From Oegoconia quadripuncta (lineage: Eukaryota > Arthropoda > Insecta > Lepidoptera > Autostichidae), in NCBI GenBank assembly GCA_949316235.1, contig OX438745.1, positions 8,127,001 through 8,191,000 of the forward strand: a stretch of DNA of 64,000 nucleotides, given 5' to 3'. The notes below the pieces were generated by a model, which was given only the letters and a program-made list of their open reading frames with translations, did no database searches and was not told where the DNA came from. Each line of letters begins with the position of its first letter. The stretch's first letter is position 1. This document shows positions 24,550 through 36,850 of this stretch, piece by piece. A program made the translations under genes and the position numbers.

Positions 24550-27270
24550 AAACAATACTAAAGGTGCGTACGGATAACAATAACGATAAAGATATATTTA
24601 TAGGCACTGCGCCTTGTCTAATGAATGTACGTAAAAATACAGAGGCGAAAGCTGTCTTTTTTTCTTGTCCAGTGTCATCCTTTCGTTCGTGCGTCATATT
24701 CCTTTTGTTTGTCATCTTTTGAATATTTTATTCAAGTCAAAGTTAACCGAAATAGTTAACGTAAATTCCAGCAATTCGCTTTTACCTTGTCAGTATTTAT
24801 AATTCAATTGTACAACGAGAGATGAACTTGTATAACGGAACATAAATTTAAATTTTTTTAGGTTTTCTTGAATAGCACGCGGGACATTCTCAGGGCCTTT
24901 ATAGACTTCAATTAATTCATCAATTAATAGCAATTGGCGGACACGTGAAAAGATGTGATCCTCTTGCGAACAAAAGTCGCCTAAAGGTGACGAAGTCATC
25001 TTCATTCTAGCTAGATGCGAGTTTCTACAAGTCCAAATCTGAGACGGCAAATTATAAATAGTTGCGTGAATGGGTAAACCATGGCGATTTAAATTGTCCG
25101 TTAATAGAAGTATACGGAAGTCCAGTTCTCATTTATTCTATACTTTATGACATGCAGGATATCGGAGAAAGGTATGCCCATAGTTTGCCTAGAAATTAGT
25201 GGCTTGGATACACGCTCATGCTCAACTTGTATACGCGTCTAGCACAGTGAAAAACAACTCTCGATGCCTCTGGGAAGTAGGTAGGGCCGAGGCTTAAGGC
25301 TGAGGCAAGTAGACGTGAATGTTATATTACTCTATGGAGGTAACTGTGCCATGCGTGCCTCAACCCGAAGCTAGGATTTTGTTTGTAATTATGTTATTTT
25401 ATGAACGAATGAGTGATGGTATGTATGTATTTCGGAGTTTCCTTCCTTTACTTAATAATACATGATTGTTGTTTGTTTTGTTGGTACAAAAGTTTCTAAT
25501 TAGACATTCTTTCAAGGCTTACAGTAACTTAGGTTAGGCAGTGATAGCTTTCTCAAGATAAATTGTTTCGATTTCCTTGCAACTATAATGTATTCATTTA
25601 GGATTCTATAGACGCCTGGGAAAAAACCAAGGCGAAATTTAGGACCCGAACGAAGGACGTGAAACCATAAGCAATTTAGATGAAATACTATTGACATTTA
25701 ATGGTAAAAGAACGAGAAATTGAACGGTAAACGTCGTTCGTTTGCGTTCGAAACGATGGGTATTGCTAACCTCGTGGTATATGTTCTGTTACTTATACCT
25801 ACATCTGCATGGAATGGAATTAACTAACTTTGTAGGTATTATTAGATCTACTCTCAACATAACAATGTTTGACATAAAGTAGCATAATTATGTCGGCCAT
25901 GTTTGATTTTTGTTTGTGTAACCTTTAATACCTACTTTCAAATAGTAGAACGAGGTAGAATGGACAAGTAATAAGTGAAGTCTTAATGTAGTGGGTACAT
26001 TCGACTTCAAAAGTAACCTCCGGCTGCAGCTCAAACGTTTTCAAACACTCGAGTTGAACCTGTACCACAATCTGTCTTCTCTTGTAGTTAGTATTTTATA
26101 TTTAGTTTTATTACACAAGAATGATTAATAGTGTTAAAATTATGTTAAGTCGATTTGTTATTATAAGGTAACAATGTGTATATAATTAAATTTCATTAAT
26201 ATCATTAAATTTTTACCTATAAAAAATAATATTAAAGCGAAACTACGTGCAAAAGGCTTTTATAAATTTTTTGATTGTTCAGATGATAAGAAAGCATGGA
26301 AGCGGTTCGTCTGGCGATATTTAGTCTATTATTTTTCTTTGCTTTGTGAAATCATAAATAGAGCAACCCCTGTTGCTTGCTTGTTCTTCCCTACGGAGTC
26401 AGCCTTGTGGATAAGAGGTAAGTAATTGTATCTCATGACGTTTTCAGATGTTATTTTTTATGACGTACGATATAAAATTTATTTTTGATTTAATAACGGC
26501 TTTATTTATCTGTCTAATTGCATAATGTACTTCCCTTTATATTTATAAATCGTTTGAGCTGCGTGACGGGATTGGATATGCGTGTTTGAAGTCTATTGAT
26601 GTATACCTGCTCAAAAGTAAGACAGGAGTGTGTGTAGTAATGTTATACTCTATATCAATTTATTTATCGTTTCAACTCTATAGCGCTTATTAACTAGTTA
26701 AGTACATGTAGGTACATCTATTCTCACAGACCGGTACCGGTCAGTGTTTACTCCAAATTGTAATGTGATGATTATGTAGATACCTATATAAAATTTTCGC
26801 CGTTTAGTGGTCGATGACCGAATTAAATTCTATTTTTTTAGTAATTCGCTGTTTCATTCACTTCTCAAAGTTTAGCACTTTGTTGATATATCTCTATTCG
26901 TCGCTAAAATCTACTGTGCTAATGAAAATCAATCTGTACGCACTAATATTATAAAATGCGAAAGTGTACACATCCTCTTCCTAACGCATGACTCAACCTC
27001 TGAATTTGGCAGAGGTAGATCTGGAGACGGACATAGGCTACTTAAGCCTCTGCAATAATGTAATTCCACGAGAGCGGAAAGCCTAATAATTAAATTTTAC
27101 TAGTCTGTAGGATTCTTTCCTTTTGACGTTATGTGGAGGTCGGCTTGATACCTATATCACCCTCTAATCTATTCCTTCTGCCTTACGCTATATTATTCAC
27201 TACAACAGTTAATTATTATCAATGGATTTTTACTTCCAAAATAAAACAGTAATTAAAACTAAATAATATA
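24550..27270. other. Gene-poor gap between convergent genes
   Basis: No exon or complete element was recognised between the MTHFSD end and the SPH-A end. 26935-27090 (ACTAATATTATAAAATGCGA to GAGCGGAAAGCC) resembles a decayed Helitron-like element of the CTAATATTATAAA type. The remainder is AT-rich and unassigned. Confidence 0.5.
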
Positions 27271-27292
27271 GTTTATTTCTTTAATCTACACC

Positions 27293-30200
27293 CTATTCGT
27301 CGTCCGGATCAGGGTCATTCACATTCTCATCCCGGCTGGATTCATAGAACACATCGGCCTTGTCCTTCACTGGTGTAGCCTCGCCAGATTCTTCCTTGGA
27401 CTTTTTGGACTCCTTTTTCTTTTCTACTTTCTCCCCCTTTTTCTTATTATGTTTTTTCTTACTTTTACTCTTGCTTTTCTTTGGTTTCTCTTCCTTTTTT
27501 TCCTCATCTTTTTCTGCATCTTTTTTCTCTTTTTCTTTCTTCTCGGGCTTCTTTTCTTTATCGTCTTCTACACTTTCGCTGGAACTACTAGAACTCTCTT
27601 TCTTCTCTTCATTTTGTTCTTTCTTCTCGCCAGGACTAAAATTTACAAAATAACGTTTCTCAATTAAACTGCAGTTGGCTACTTGGGGCAAAGATTTATT
27701 TAACCAAGAAGGAAAGTAGATTTTTTTAAGTTGTTGAGCCAATAAAGTGGCTGAATACCAACTATATAGGTAGGTAGTTACCTAATCCGATTTAAAAAAG
27801 GAGGAAGCAAAACGATAACATAGGTACATATTCCTTTATACCATATGGGGTGATCAGGAATATCCCAAATAGAAGCGTTGGGTCTTCCAGGCATTAAACT
27901 TTAGTGATTGAAGCAACATTCACTTTTAACCTTTCGAAATAGGTATACGGAAATGCACACGTGACAGGAGATGAGCCCATCGCCCTTGAAATCTGCAAGT
28001 CTAAGGCCCGTATTAATAAACCATTCTCAAGATTGATAACACTCTTGGGACCGACCGAAGTAAACGTGTTAATTAATAAACTTAACTTGAGACCTGAAAA
28101 GCACATGCATACTCAAGCAGTACGCACTTGAGAAGTGTGCGTATTAATAAACGAAACTCAAGACTATCATTCATTCGCTGCTGAGGCGAATACTTGAGAA
28201 GTGATCTCAGCTGAGTAGACCTCAAAATTGGTTTATAAATTAGCAGGGAGCTTGAGATAGCGTCAACTTCTTAAGACGCATCTCGCGTGATACAGCCTCA
28301 AGACTTGTATTGAGATGGTTTTTTAATAAGCCTACGAATGTTTTTGGTGTAAAAACCTATAGTCGCCTTTTACGACGCCCATGGGAAAAGACCGTTAGTC
28401 CAATTCTTTTTACGTGCCTGAAACTATTCTCTATATTTAATTACAACAATAATGATTATGTAGGGAAAATACCTTTGCCTTAATAAGGGTTTATCCTTAT
28501 CGTCGTCGCTATTAAAATAAAAACAATGTTAGTCTAGTACATCCGGTGTTATCTAATCTAGCAATTGATTGAAGCAACATTTAATTTTTTTATGGTGTTA
28601 CCTGTCCGCCGAATCTTTATCACTGTAAAGAAAAACGTATTTTTATTAATTTTTGTCAATTTACACCTTATCTCACACTGTTGGGGAACAGTTTCGTTCT
28701 CCTAGGGGGGGTATGAGACATCTTCAATTTAAGAGCTATGCTGTTGTCGGTATAGTAATGACCGCGTCTCTCTACTTTCCGCCCTCGATTTAACCTCTTG
28801 GGACAATTGGACATCTAACTAATATTATAGGTAAATTAGAAAATTTGGATGTTTCTATGTAGCTCAATCACGGCGAAACGGATTTGAATGAAATTTGGTA
28901 TATAAGTGGAATATACCCTGGTGTAAGACATAGAATATTTTTTATCTCGATACAGTAAATTCCCACGGGATACACACATTTCCGCAATAAATTTATCTAC
29001 GCCGGCTAATCCGCGAGCGGAAAGCTAGTAATCCATAATAATGTGTCAAATTGGTGTTCACCTGACTGTCAGTAGGCCGCCTACTTCCGTGCAACGTACA
29101 CAAATGCACACGTGAACGAGGGTGAGCCCTCGTGGTTAAAACGTGTAACGGGCCCATAGTCGCATTTTACGGCATCCACAGGAAGAGACGAGTCAGTTCT
29201 TTTTACGTGCCGAAACCACTACGCATAATTAGTAATTGAATAATTGCCACCCGTAATACAAATCAGAATAAGCAGTTATAGATAATTGGTTATCATTAGA
29301 AAATATTGAAAGGAAAATTTAAATTTGCGAACTACTTAATGAAAGAAAAGAATATGTCGTGTCTTAAGAAACTCAAAGGATTGATGAGGGAGAAGGAATA
29401 GAAAAGAGATGTACCTACTTACAGAAGTGCGGTTCTTAAAATAAAGCAAGAAGGAACCTGTTCCTTCTTGCTTTATTTTTATTTTAATTAGCTTGAGTTT
29501 CGAGGAATAACTAGTTACCTGTCTGCTCTCTCATCCTCACTGCAATTATAAAATTCTTAATATTAGTAACGTTTAATTCAATTAGGCGTCATTTAAATTA
29601 TAGGTAGCTACGTATCTATTATTGTTATACTATTGCTGAACATCAGCAGTTTTTCAAGTAGGTTTTTTTTATGCACAACGGGTTAGCACTTGACCTCAAT
29701 CACACCTGATGTTAAGTGGAGATGAAGCCGAAGCTGGAAGCGTACTGACCCGGAATCCCATCTTATATGAAATAGAAGCTCTACGTCTCTTTTAACCCCA
29801 TAAAAAGAACGTGATAGCACGCTTCTATCTCAAGTCATAGTCGAGACTACGGATCACGCTAGCCCTGTTGGTGCCCATTTTGCATATTCATAATATTCCT
29901 CAAATTATGAAACATATAAATAAATAAATAAATTTATATGACCGCATAAGGTAAAGTTTGGGGGTTTTTATTAAGTTTTCACATTTCCTTCGAACTACTT
30001 ATGTAAGATTATTACCTAACGTTTCTTAAGACATATCAAACTTACTCTTCATTATAATTATCCCAGTTGACAGACCATTCTTCGTGAGTTATACCCGTAC
30101 GGAACACTCTTCTGCAGTTCTCTCTGGAATAAGATGATATTTGGATGAATCAGTAACGATATGGATGACAATAACATAAAATAGCTAATAAAAATCGAAA

Positions 30201-33200
30201 TAATATGAATTAATTAAACGTTAACTTACCCTCTGCGTGAAACAAAAAGGAAAACCTTCATGAATTTTGTGATATACTTACAATAATTTATTTTTTTTGG
30301 GAACTGGAGGTGAATTCTGAATCGTTGGGAAGCTTTTCCAAAGAATTAGGTAGGTACTCTTCTTCGATCGGTATTTTCGGGTATTTTCATTTCATAATGT
30401 TTATAAAAATTGTAGAGAGTCTCACTGACCGACTGGATCCCCTGGCGTTGCGAAGAGACGTCGCGTCCTTCTGCATTCTCTATCGCATATTTCATGGGGA
30501 GTGTTCTGAAGAACTGTTCGAGCTAATACCCGCTGCTCAATTTAATACACTTCTCGCCGAAAATTAAAATTCCATCCACATCACCTGGATGAGTGGAAGT
30601 CTACTACTGTACGTTTCTCAAGAAACTTCCTACCACGTACGACCATCCTGTGGAACGGACTTCCTGCAGCGGTATTCCCGAACGAGTACGAGATTGAAAC
30701 CTTCAAGAAACGAGCCTACACCTTCCTCAAAGGCCGGCAATGCATCTGTGATCCTTTTGGTGTTGCGGGTGTCCATGGGCGGCGGTGATTGCTTTCCATC
30801 AGGTGACCCGCATGCTCATTTGCCGCCCTCTCAAATAAAAAAAAAAAGACGAAGGCTAAAGCCATGCGAAGCTTAAAACCATAAGTTCCAGTCCTGCACA
30901 CTCTATCGTAAGTCCATAAAATAGAAACTTACTCGACGTCCTTGTTAATAGCGCACGAGATGAACTGACGGTTCCTGAACACCGAAGTGTAGAGGAAGGG
31001 CCCGTGGCAGCTGTGACTCTTTGGATCAATCTTACAAGCTGAGATGACGCCGATGACTCGTTCCTTGTTCTGATATTTTACTATCAGAGGACCACCGTGA
31101 TCGTTCTGAAGACAGTCGAGATAATGTAAAAGTGGTAATTGGGAAAGCCTAAAATAAATTGTAAATTTAGAAAAATTCCGAGGAGACAACCAAACTAAAT
31201 GTGTTAAAGGCGAAATATCTTCGAAATGGTTCAACCGATTTACATTCAATGTGACTAATAATTAAGTAACTTTTCCCCAGTATAAACATAAACATCCCAC
31301 TGCAGGGATATAGGCCTTCCCTCGTATATGAGAGAGTATGGGCCATAGTCCACCACGCTGGCCCAATGCGGGTTGGCGACTTCACATGCCTTTGAATTTT
31401 TATTTCTCAGGCATGCAGGTTTCCTCACGATGTTTTCCTTCACCGTTTAAGAGCAGTTGGGTAAATGCACATAAGTAATTAAATGAAATTTAAAAACTCA
31501 TTGGTACATTGGCGTGCCTGGGAATCGAACCCGGACCTCCTAAATTGGGAGACCGTGTTTTAACCGCTGAGCCACCGACGCTCCTGTAAATAAACTTAAA
31601 ATATTACTTCGAACATAGGTTCAGCAGCATGATGAAGAAAATTTAATAAAGCTAAGACAACAGCACTGTTACAAGAAACTTAAAAAGAGCAACGCTTGGG
31701 TTTCTTGCTTGTTCTTCTCTGGGGAGACATCTTTGTGAATGAGCAGTAATGTCAATAATTTTAATATTATGTTAAATGTTACGTGATAATTTTATACTAA
31801 GAAATAAATCTCTTTTTGAATTTTTGACACTTACCTCGCAAAAACCTCCTTGAATCGACGACCTTCTTGCTGTATAATCGTCAGGATCACGCAGATGTCT
31901 TCCTAGGTCCACATTAAATACTGTCGAGACCGCATTAGGGTCTTCCAAGTCACGTCTCGAAGCTTCCACATCCGTACAATTCGCGTATTTCTTCTGTGAA
32001 AAATAAAGGATGCCGGAATTCTGCGACCTTGATTTGTTTAAGTACTATATACTTAGTTATAGTTATTATACGAGTGTAAATTATCCAATCTAAACTAATA
32101 ATAGATATGCAAAAGTTTTTGTGTATGTGTGTTTGTAACCTCTTCACGCCTACCACATGAGATTTCTTTACTCATGTGCCTAAACGACTGGACGGAATAA
32201 AATGTTCCACACAAACGAAGTCGCGAGCAACAGCTAGTCCAATATGATTGCAGGTAACGATGGTTGTTTGTTACACCGTGTAGGAATGCTCAATTAATTA
32301 AACGTTTAACGTTAATATACCTAAGTGTATGGAAAACTGAGGTCCGTATTGATGGGGCAGTTTCAGGATTGAGATCGAGTCTCACTCTCAAAAATAGGCC
32401 CTATTTTATTATTTTTTGAAAGGTAAACCGTGAATTATGTTTTGGGATATCTGTGACCACCCCATTTGGGATAAAGATCGTGACGTATGTACTCACATCA
32501 CATATTTCGCTGAGTCTCTTCATGACGTCCTTGGTGCAGATCATGTACTGTGTGATGATGTTCCTGAATCTCTGAGCCCATTTCTTGGCACACTGCTCAT
32601 TGTCCATTACGCAAACTTTGGCCTCTTGCAAACACTTGGCGTTCTCCGGTATGTGTACTTTTTCTTGACGCCTGTATACACCCTGATGAAAGACAGCACA
32701 GATTATTAAAGAAGGAATTCATTAAGGATTTTGATGGCAAGAAACTCGAATGTTACTACTAACCTCCCTGAAATTGCTGCCGCTTCCCCAACCGCAGATG
32801 AATCCCTTAGTTCCCGGTTTTTCTAATTCTCTACTGACATTATTGATGCAAATGAGATCGGCAGGAAACTCGCAACCCTTTTCGCAGACCCCGAGCTTGA
32901 ATGGTTTATCGACTTTCACAATAGCAATGTCGTTAGAAGACCACTTGATGCTGTCTTGGAAATCAAATTTGTAATCTGGAAATAGGCATTCATCGTTGAA
33001 ACAACCGCTAAATTTATACTTAGGTAAAACATTTTTAGTAAAATGTGCCTACCTACCTATGTTGAAGGAAAGAGAGGAAGGGGAAGACCTAGGCGTCATT
33101 ACTTTGACCAAGACCAAGAGACGTGGTCATTACTCCACCGACAAGAGCATAGCTCTTAAATTGGAGAAGAGAAGTTCCTACCTAAATTTTATTTCATTCA

Positions 33201-34802
33201 GAATGTCCACATAAATTGAAAATTTAGAAAACCCCCGAAAGCTATGACATCATCCAAATATGCTAAACAGGCGTGTTAAGGTAAATAATGTCGAAACGGC
33301 TTATCAAACAGCCTGTTCGTTTAGTATTTAATATAAAAAAACCGTACTCAACACAATACAGGGAGGATCGAGAAGATAATTACGGGAGTGATAGCTATTT
33401 TTACTCACAAATCTATTAGAGCACAGTTATGTCACATTACAGTTCTGAACAAAGACATCCAGAGAATTCACATTACAATCTCGAATTAAGTATAACTATA
33501 GGATATCGAAAATGTCATAGGTACTTATATGCTATCCACAATAGGTACATACTAATTGAATAGATTGGGATGCTTTATTCTCTCAATTTGGCAATAGAAC
33601 ATTTATTTTATTCGATTTTAAGGCTCATCATGCTAATTGCTCTCATAAAACTGACCCTCGCCGTCAAACACATAATTATCCGTCCATGCCATGCATGAGT
33701 ATCCGATGACGACATAAGTAGGTTCGGTGTTCGGAAATACTTATTATATAGGTTTTTGTGACACCTGTAAATATATCTTTGTAACATTTTATATAAATAA
33801 ATACAAATCCGTTATTGTCCTTTGGAATCTCGTGTTTTCCTGACATATAATACATAATTATAGAATACTTACTCTTAGGAATACACTTCCAGACCACCCT
33901 TCGCCGGTGTTTGCAAACGCAGTCGTTGGTTTTATAGTCGAAGCTGTCGACGTATCTAGTTGTGCCAGAGACGATGTAGAAGCGATCGGCGTCTTCAACG
34001 CAAGCAGCAGATGTTAAAACGTAGTACTTGTCAACGATGACACCTCCACAAAGCCAGCCGCGATATTTATGCGCTTTAGCCGATTCTTTCGTTAGTTGAA
34101 GATATACCTAAAAATATGAAATTGGTTGTGTTGTACATGTTTCATAATGAAACTATCGTTTTAAAAATTATTAATAATTTAATCGACATTGGATGAACGA
34201 ACATTGATCATTTTTCATTTATTAGACATTGTAGGTAGGTACTGTCTTGGCCCATGTCCTCTCTCAGTGAGAGAAGGAGGCCATGCTCCAACAGTAGGGC
34301 GTAAGATTGTTGATGTTGTTATTTTAATAGTAATCAAGTTTTTTAAATTGATACTATTGCAATGAATGATTTTGATCTTAAATTTTGTTACTTAATACAC
34401 TTATCAAAAAAGAGGATCTTTATTAGAGACAAGATGCTTGTAGATAAGAAATTTATTTCTTACCATATAAGGTCTCTTCCCAACACCCACAGTTTTGCTG
34501 TATAAGATTCTTCTCGTATCCACTATAGTGGTATTCTCGTACTCCCACCCCTCATCCGGTATTCCGTCGCTATCTTCATCTGTTCCATTACCTACTGCTT
34601 TTTTTGTGACTGAATCAGCGATATGTGTCGCTGTCTGAGTTGTTACATCTTCGGGTTTGACTGTTGGGTTTGCTAGCGCTATGCCTGGTAAATGTATACG
34701 TAAATTAAATAAAAGGAAGTCTGTGCCATGGGAGTAGATTGATTAAATTCTCTTACCTAAAGCCAATATGAGAGAAATCAGGAACAAGCTAAACCTCGTC
34801 AT
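27293..34802 (-). CDS. SPH-A: secreted serine protease homolog with Lys/Glu-rich tail, 12 exons
   Basis: Exons in gene order: 34757-34802, 34464-34684, 33873-34107, 32764-32975, 32497-32682, 31835-31993, 30933-31105, 30046-30123, 29519-29539, 28602-28622, 28473-28508 and 27293-27635; all GT-AG, open throughout, 576 residues. Residues 1-16 are a signal peptide. A chymotrypsin-like fold follows: WLCGGVIV (107-114), TSAAC (Ala124 where His is expected), NDIAIVKV (Asp183 kept) and NDHGGPL (His356 for the catalytic Ser). It should not cleave peptides. The activation-type site is degenerate (RR/ILYSK at 74-75). Exon 3 (235 bp) equals exons 3 plus 4 of the paralogs (152+83), so one intron was lost here or gained elsewhere. 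Two 21-bp micro-exons lead to a 114-residue Lys/Glu/Ser tail ending in Asp-Pro-Asp-rich sequence. AATAAA lies 16 bp beyond the stop. Start chosen at the ATG opening the signal peptide. Confidence 0.88.
27836..28400. repeat. CACGTGACAGG-family repeat, copy 2, split by a MITE
   Basis: The left part is 27836-28004 (GAAATGCACACGTGACAGG, GATGAGCCCATCGCC). The right part resumes at 28333 (TACGAATGTTTTTGGTGTAA, CCTTTTACGACGCCCATGG). The two parts join cleanly when the MITE at 28005-28332 is removed. Confidence 0.75.
28005..28332. mobile_element. PIF/Harbinger-like MITE (328 bp)
   Basis: The left end GGCCCGTATTAATAAACCAT is mirrored at the right end (complement GGCTTATTAAAAAACCAT). The flanks are TAA (28002-28004) and TAC (28333-28335), fitting a 3-bp TWA target duplication with one change. 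The interior repeats ATTAATAAAC and ACTTGAGA motifs. A second copy at 62269-62430 also starts after CTAA. No transposase frame. Confidence 0.7.
28822..29029. mobile_element. Helitron-like non-autonomous element
   Basis: Contains TAATATTATAGG, GGCGAAACGGATTTGAATGA and TCCCACGGGATACACA, and ends GAGCGGAAAGCTAGT. A terminal CTAGT after a GC-rich hairpin fits the common lepidopteran Helitron remnant. A reverse-oriented relative lies at 44655-44870, and another CTAGT-ended remnant at 32094-32238. Confidence 0.55.
29085..29215. repeat. CACGTGACAGG-family repeat, copy 3
   Basis: AAATGCACACGTGAACGAGG, GTGAGCCCTCGTGGTTAAAA and GGCATCCACAGGAAGAGAC match the right half of the family copy at 10860-11115. 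Confidence 0.65.
29438..29479. other. Perfect 19-bp hairpin, 4-nt loop
   Basis: 29438-29456 is the exact complement of 29461-29479 around the loop CCTG. It lies in an SPH-A intron, 40 bp from a 21-bp micro-exon (29519-29539). Confidence 0.9.
29670..29756 (-). mobile_element. SINE family 3, 3' fragment
   Basis: Minus-strand copy of the family 3 tail: complement of TTGACCTCAATCACACCTGA, TGTTAAGTGGAGATGAAGCC and GAAGCGTACTGACC. It lies in an SPH-A intron. Confidence 0.75.
30404..30856 (+). mobile_element. Jockey-type LINE 3' end, decayed
   Basis: Broken frames contain [20 protein letters not shown], then [16 protein letters not shown] and [16 protein letters not shown], the usual reverse transcriptase C-terminus. 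The 3' UTR follows, with GGGCGGCGGTGATTGCTTTC, CATCAGGTGACCCGCATGCT, TTTGCC and a poly(A) run. It lies in an SPH-A intron, in reverse to the gene. Confidence 0.75.
31285..31584 (-). mobile_element. tRNA-derived SINE, family 1, near full length
   Basis: On the minus strand the head reads GGTGGCTCAGCGGTTAAA, with GGGTTCGATTCCCAGGC as box B. It ends at GGGATGTTTATGTTTATACT. It lies in an SPH-A intron, about 180 bp upstream (in gene sense) of the exon carrying NDHGGP. Confidence 0.85.
33056..33190 (+). mobile_element. LINE reverse transcriptase C-terminal fragment
   Basis: The plus-strand frame reads [20 protein letters not shown] followed by WSLLH, resembling the GKRxRGRPRxxxxDQ tail of lepidopteran LINE reverse transcriptases. 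It is inside an SPH-A intron. A related 3' end seems to recur at 63620-63680 (GCTCTTAAATTGAAGAGAGA). Confidence 0.55.
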
Positions 34803-35520
34803 ATTGGTTCAAGAAACGATCCCAGAAGGATCGGCAAGAATAATTTGTTCAATCTCAAAATTTGATATTGATATTAATTATTTGGTCAATCTACAATGTT
34901 ATTTCGCTTCGCCAATTTTAATTGTAATTGATTTCCGGTAGCAACTATTTAATGGATTTATAGATAATTTCATAGAGATTAATTTCGTACAAGTTAATTA
35001 TTCAGTTGCCTACCTAATTTCAATAAAGGAAATGGATTCTAAGATATTTTTTTTATGACATATTCTAGAGTTCCGAAAGTACTCTATGTGTTTGTATGGT
35101 ATAATATATATGGATTTACTTAACTCATCACAATTATTTACGTCTCTACATCATGCCTATCTGCAATATACAAAACTTTAAGCCAGGAAAACTGTCGTAG
35201 TTAAAATTGGGGTCATAAAGACACGAATATTAAATCAAAATTTTATACCAAATGTAAACGATTAATTGTGGATAAACTATTTTGTAGTATAATACTTATA
35301 TTAACCGCCTCAGCTCATAAGGAGAATTCTGATCTGAATATCATACAAATATTATCCCGTCTTACTTTAATATTTTGCTATGTTTAACTGGATGAAAAAC
35401 AAATATTTTAATTCGGTTTTCGTTGCGAAAATTGTCTAAATGTTTCAAATTAGAAAATACTCGAACAATCCTTCCTTTCCTTTTATCAATCTATATACTA
35501 ATTTGTGTTAATCAACCCCC

Positions 35521-35650
35521 GTAGCATGACATCATTTGTCGCGCGCGACGTAAGTGTGAGAATGGGATAGTAGAATTTTTCGACCAAGCGAATGAGCAGG
35601 ACAAATGTTATCTCGCGCGACATAAACGTTTATCGCGCGCGTCATGCTAC
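35521..35650. mobile_element. Palindromic-end MITE, copy 2
   Basis: Perfect 10-bp inverted ends GTAGCATGAC (35521-35530) and GTCATGCTAC (35641-35650). Next to them are subterminal GTCGCGCGCGAC and TATCGCGCGC blocks that also self-pair. A diverged copy lies at 9684-9858. Confidence 0.75.
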
Positions 35651-36675
35651 TCGTGATGGGCTGGAGGATTTGGACATTGTCTCTTGATCAACTCTTGTTG
35701 AGTTGCAGTCATTTTTGGCACCAGCAGCTAGGTGGTAACAGTGTTCTCTTGTATTCCGGTTTTCGTTACCTCATTCATGATTGTGTGGTATCAAAGAATC
35801 GTGTACCTTTTAATCTAATACAGATTACCACACTAGACATTAGGTTATTAAACATTATGCTCTTCTTTTAATTGAGAACCTGCGCGATCTGGCGGCCAAG
35901 CAATTAATTATTAGACAAGCTTTAATGGACACTGAATTCATTGTCATCTCTTTCGCCATTCGTAGAATTTGATATTTGAAGCCTTATTAATGGCCAAAAT
36001 TGACAGTTGGCAATCCATTCCCTTTGAGTTAGATAATAAAGGTGGTGATCGTGCTTCCTTTATCGGCAATTGACCGATCCGAGGTCTAGGCATGAGTTAC
36101 TCCACTCTTCGGATGACATTGCTAACGTAAACAAGTGTGTTTGTTCTTCTGCTGCATTTTAGAACAATTTATGTTCCCTAGATGGCGCTATCGTGATAGG
36201 TTCCATTAAAAAATCTTCTTCCCTCCCTGAAGACCCAACCAATAGCATTTGATTATATGCATTTTGTTGTAGGTACGAAAATGTTGAGAGCAACACCTGA
36301 CATGCCGCCTGAACAATTGAAACCGTCAAACTTAACAACAATTTCAATACATTGCCGTTCTACATAGCTAGAGTATATCATCGATCAAATTTTCGCCAAA
36401 GTTATTGCTGGTGCAAATATGGGACTGCTCTGTCCTCAAATAAGGAAATAATTACCGAAAAAGCTTCACAATATCGGATAACGCGGAATATACATATAAC
36501 ATTTATAAATTCTGTGGAATTGTGAACGTCTTCCTTTTTTGAAGTAGTCAAGAAAGAGGAGTTGAAGTTCATTCGGTCATATTCGCAATGCCAGTCAGTT
36601 TTGTTTTGATGGTCACAGGGTGTCACGAAATCTTTAGATTTTCATTCAACTTTGTATTTTCTTTTCTTTTTAATT

Positions 36676-36850
36676 AGTCTATCTTGTCCCACTGCTCCAC
36701 GGCAAAGGCCTCCCCCAAACTCTTTCACTCATTTCTATCCTTGGCGGTTTCCCACCATCCTTCTTGAAACGCAATGAGATCATCTCTCTAACGTTTGCGC
36801 GGCCGACCCCGAAGACACCTCCTGTCCTCGGGCATCCAGGGCCTGTTGAA
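36676..36850 (-). mobile_element. LINE 3' fragment
   Basis: TCTTGTCCCACTGCTCCACG, GCAAAGGCCTCCCCCAAACT and the complement of a GRPRxxR-like coding stretch match the more complete fragment at 51488-51735. Truncated and without an open frame. Confidence 0.6.

Noticed and set aside
27360..27667. Phe/Leu-rich plus-strand frames
   Set aside because: These are the complement of the Lys/Glu-rich last exon of SPH-A; the GT-AG junctions and phase support the minus strand.
31500..31584. Possible tRNA gene (boxes A and B)
   Set aside because: The same tRNA-like head recurs in several SINE copies, with SINE bodies attached, so it is a SINE promoter and not a functional tRNA.
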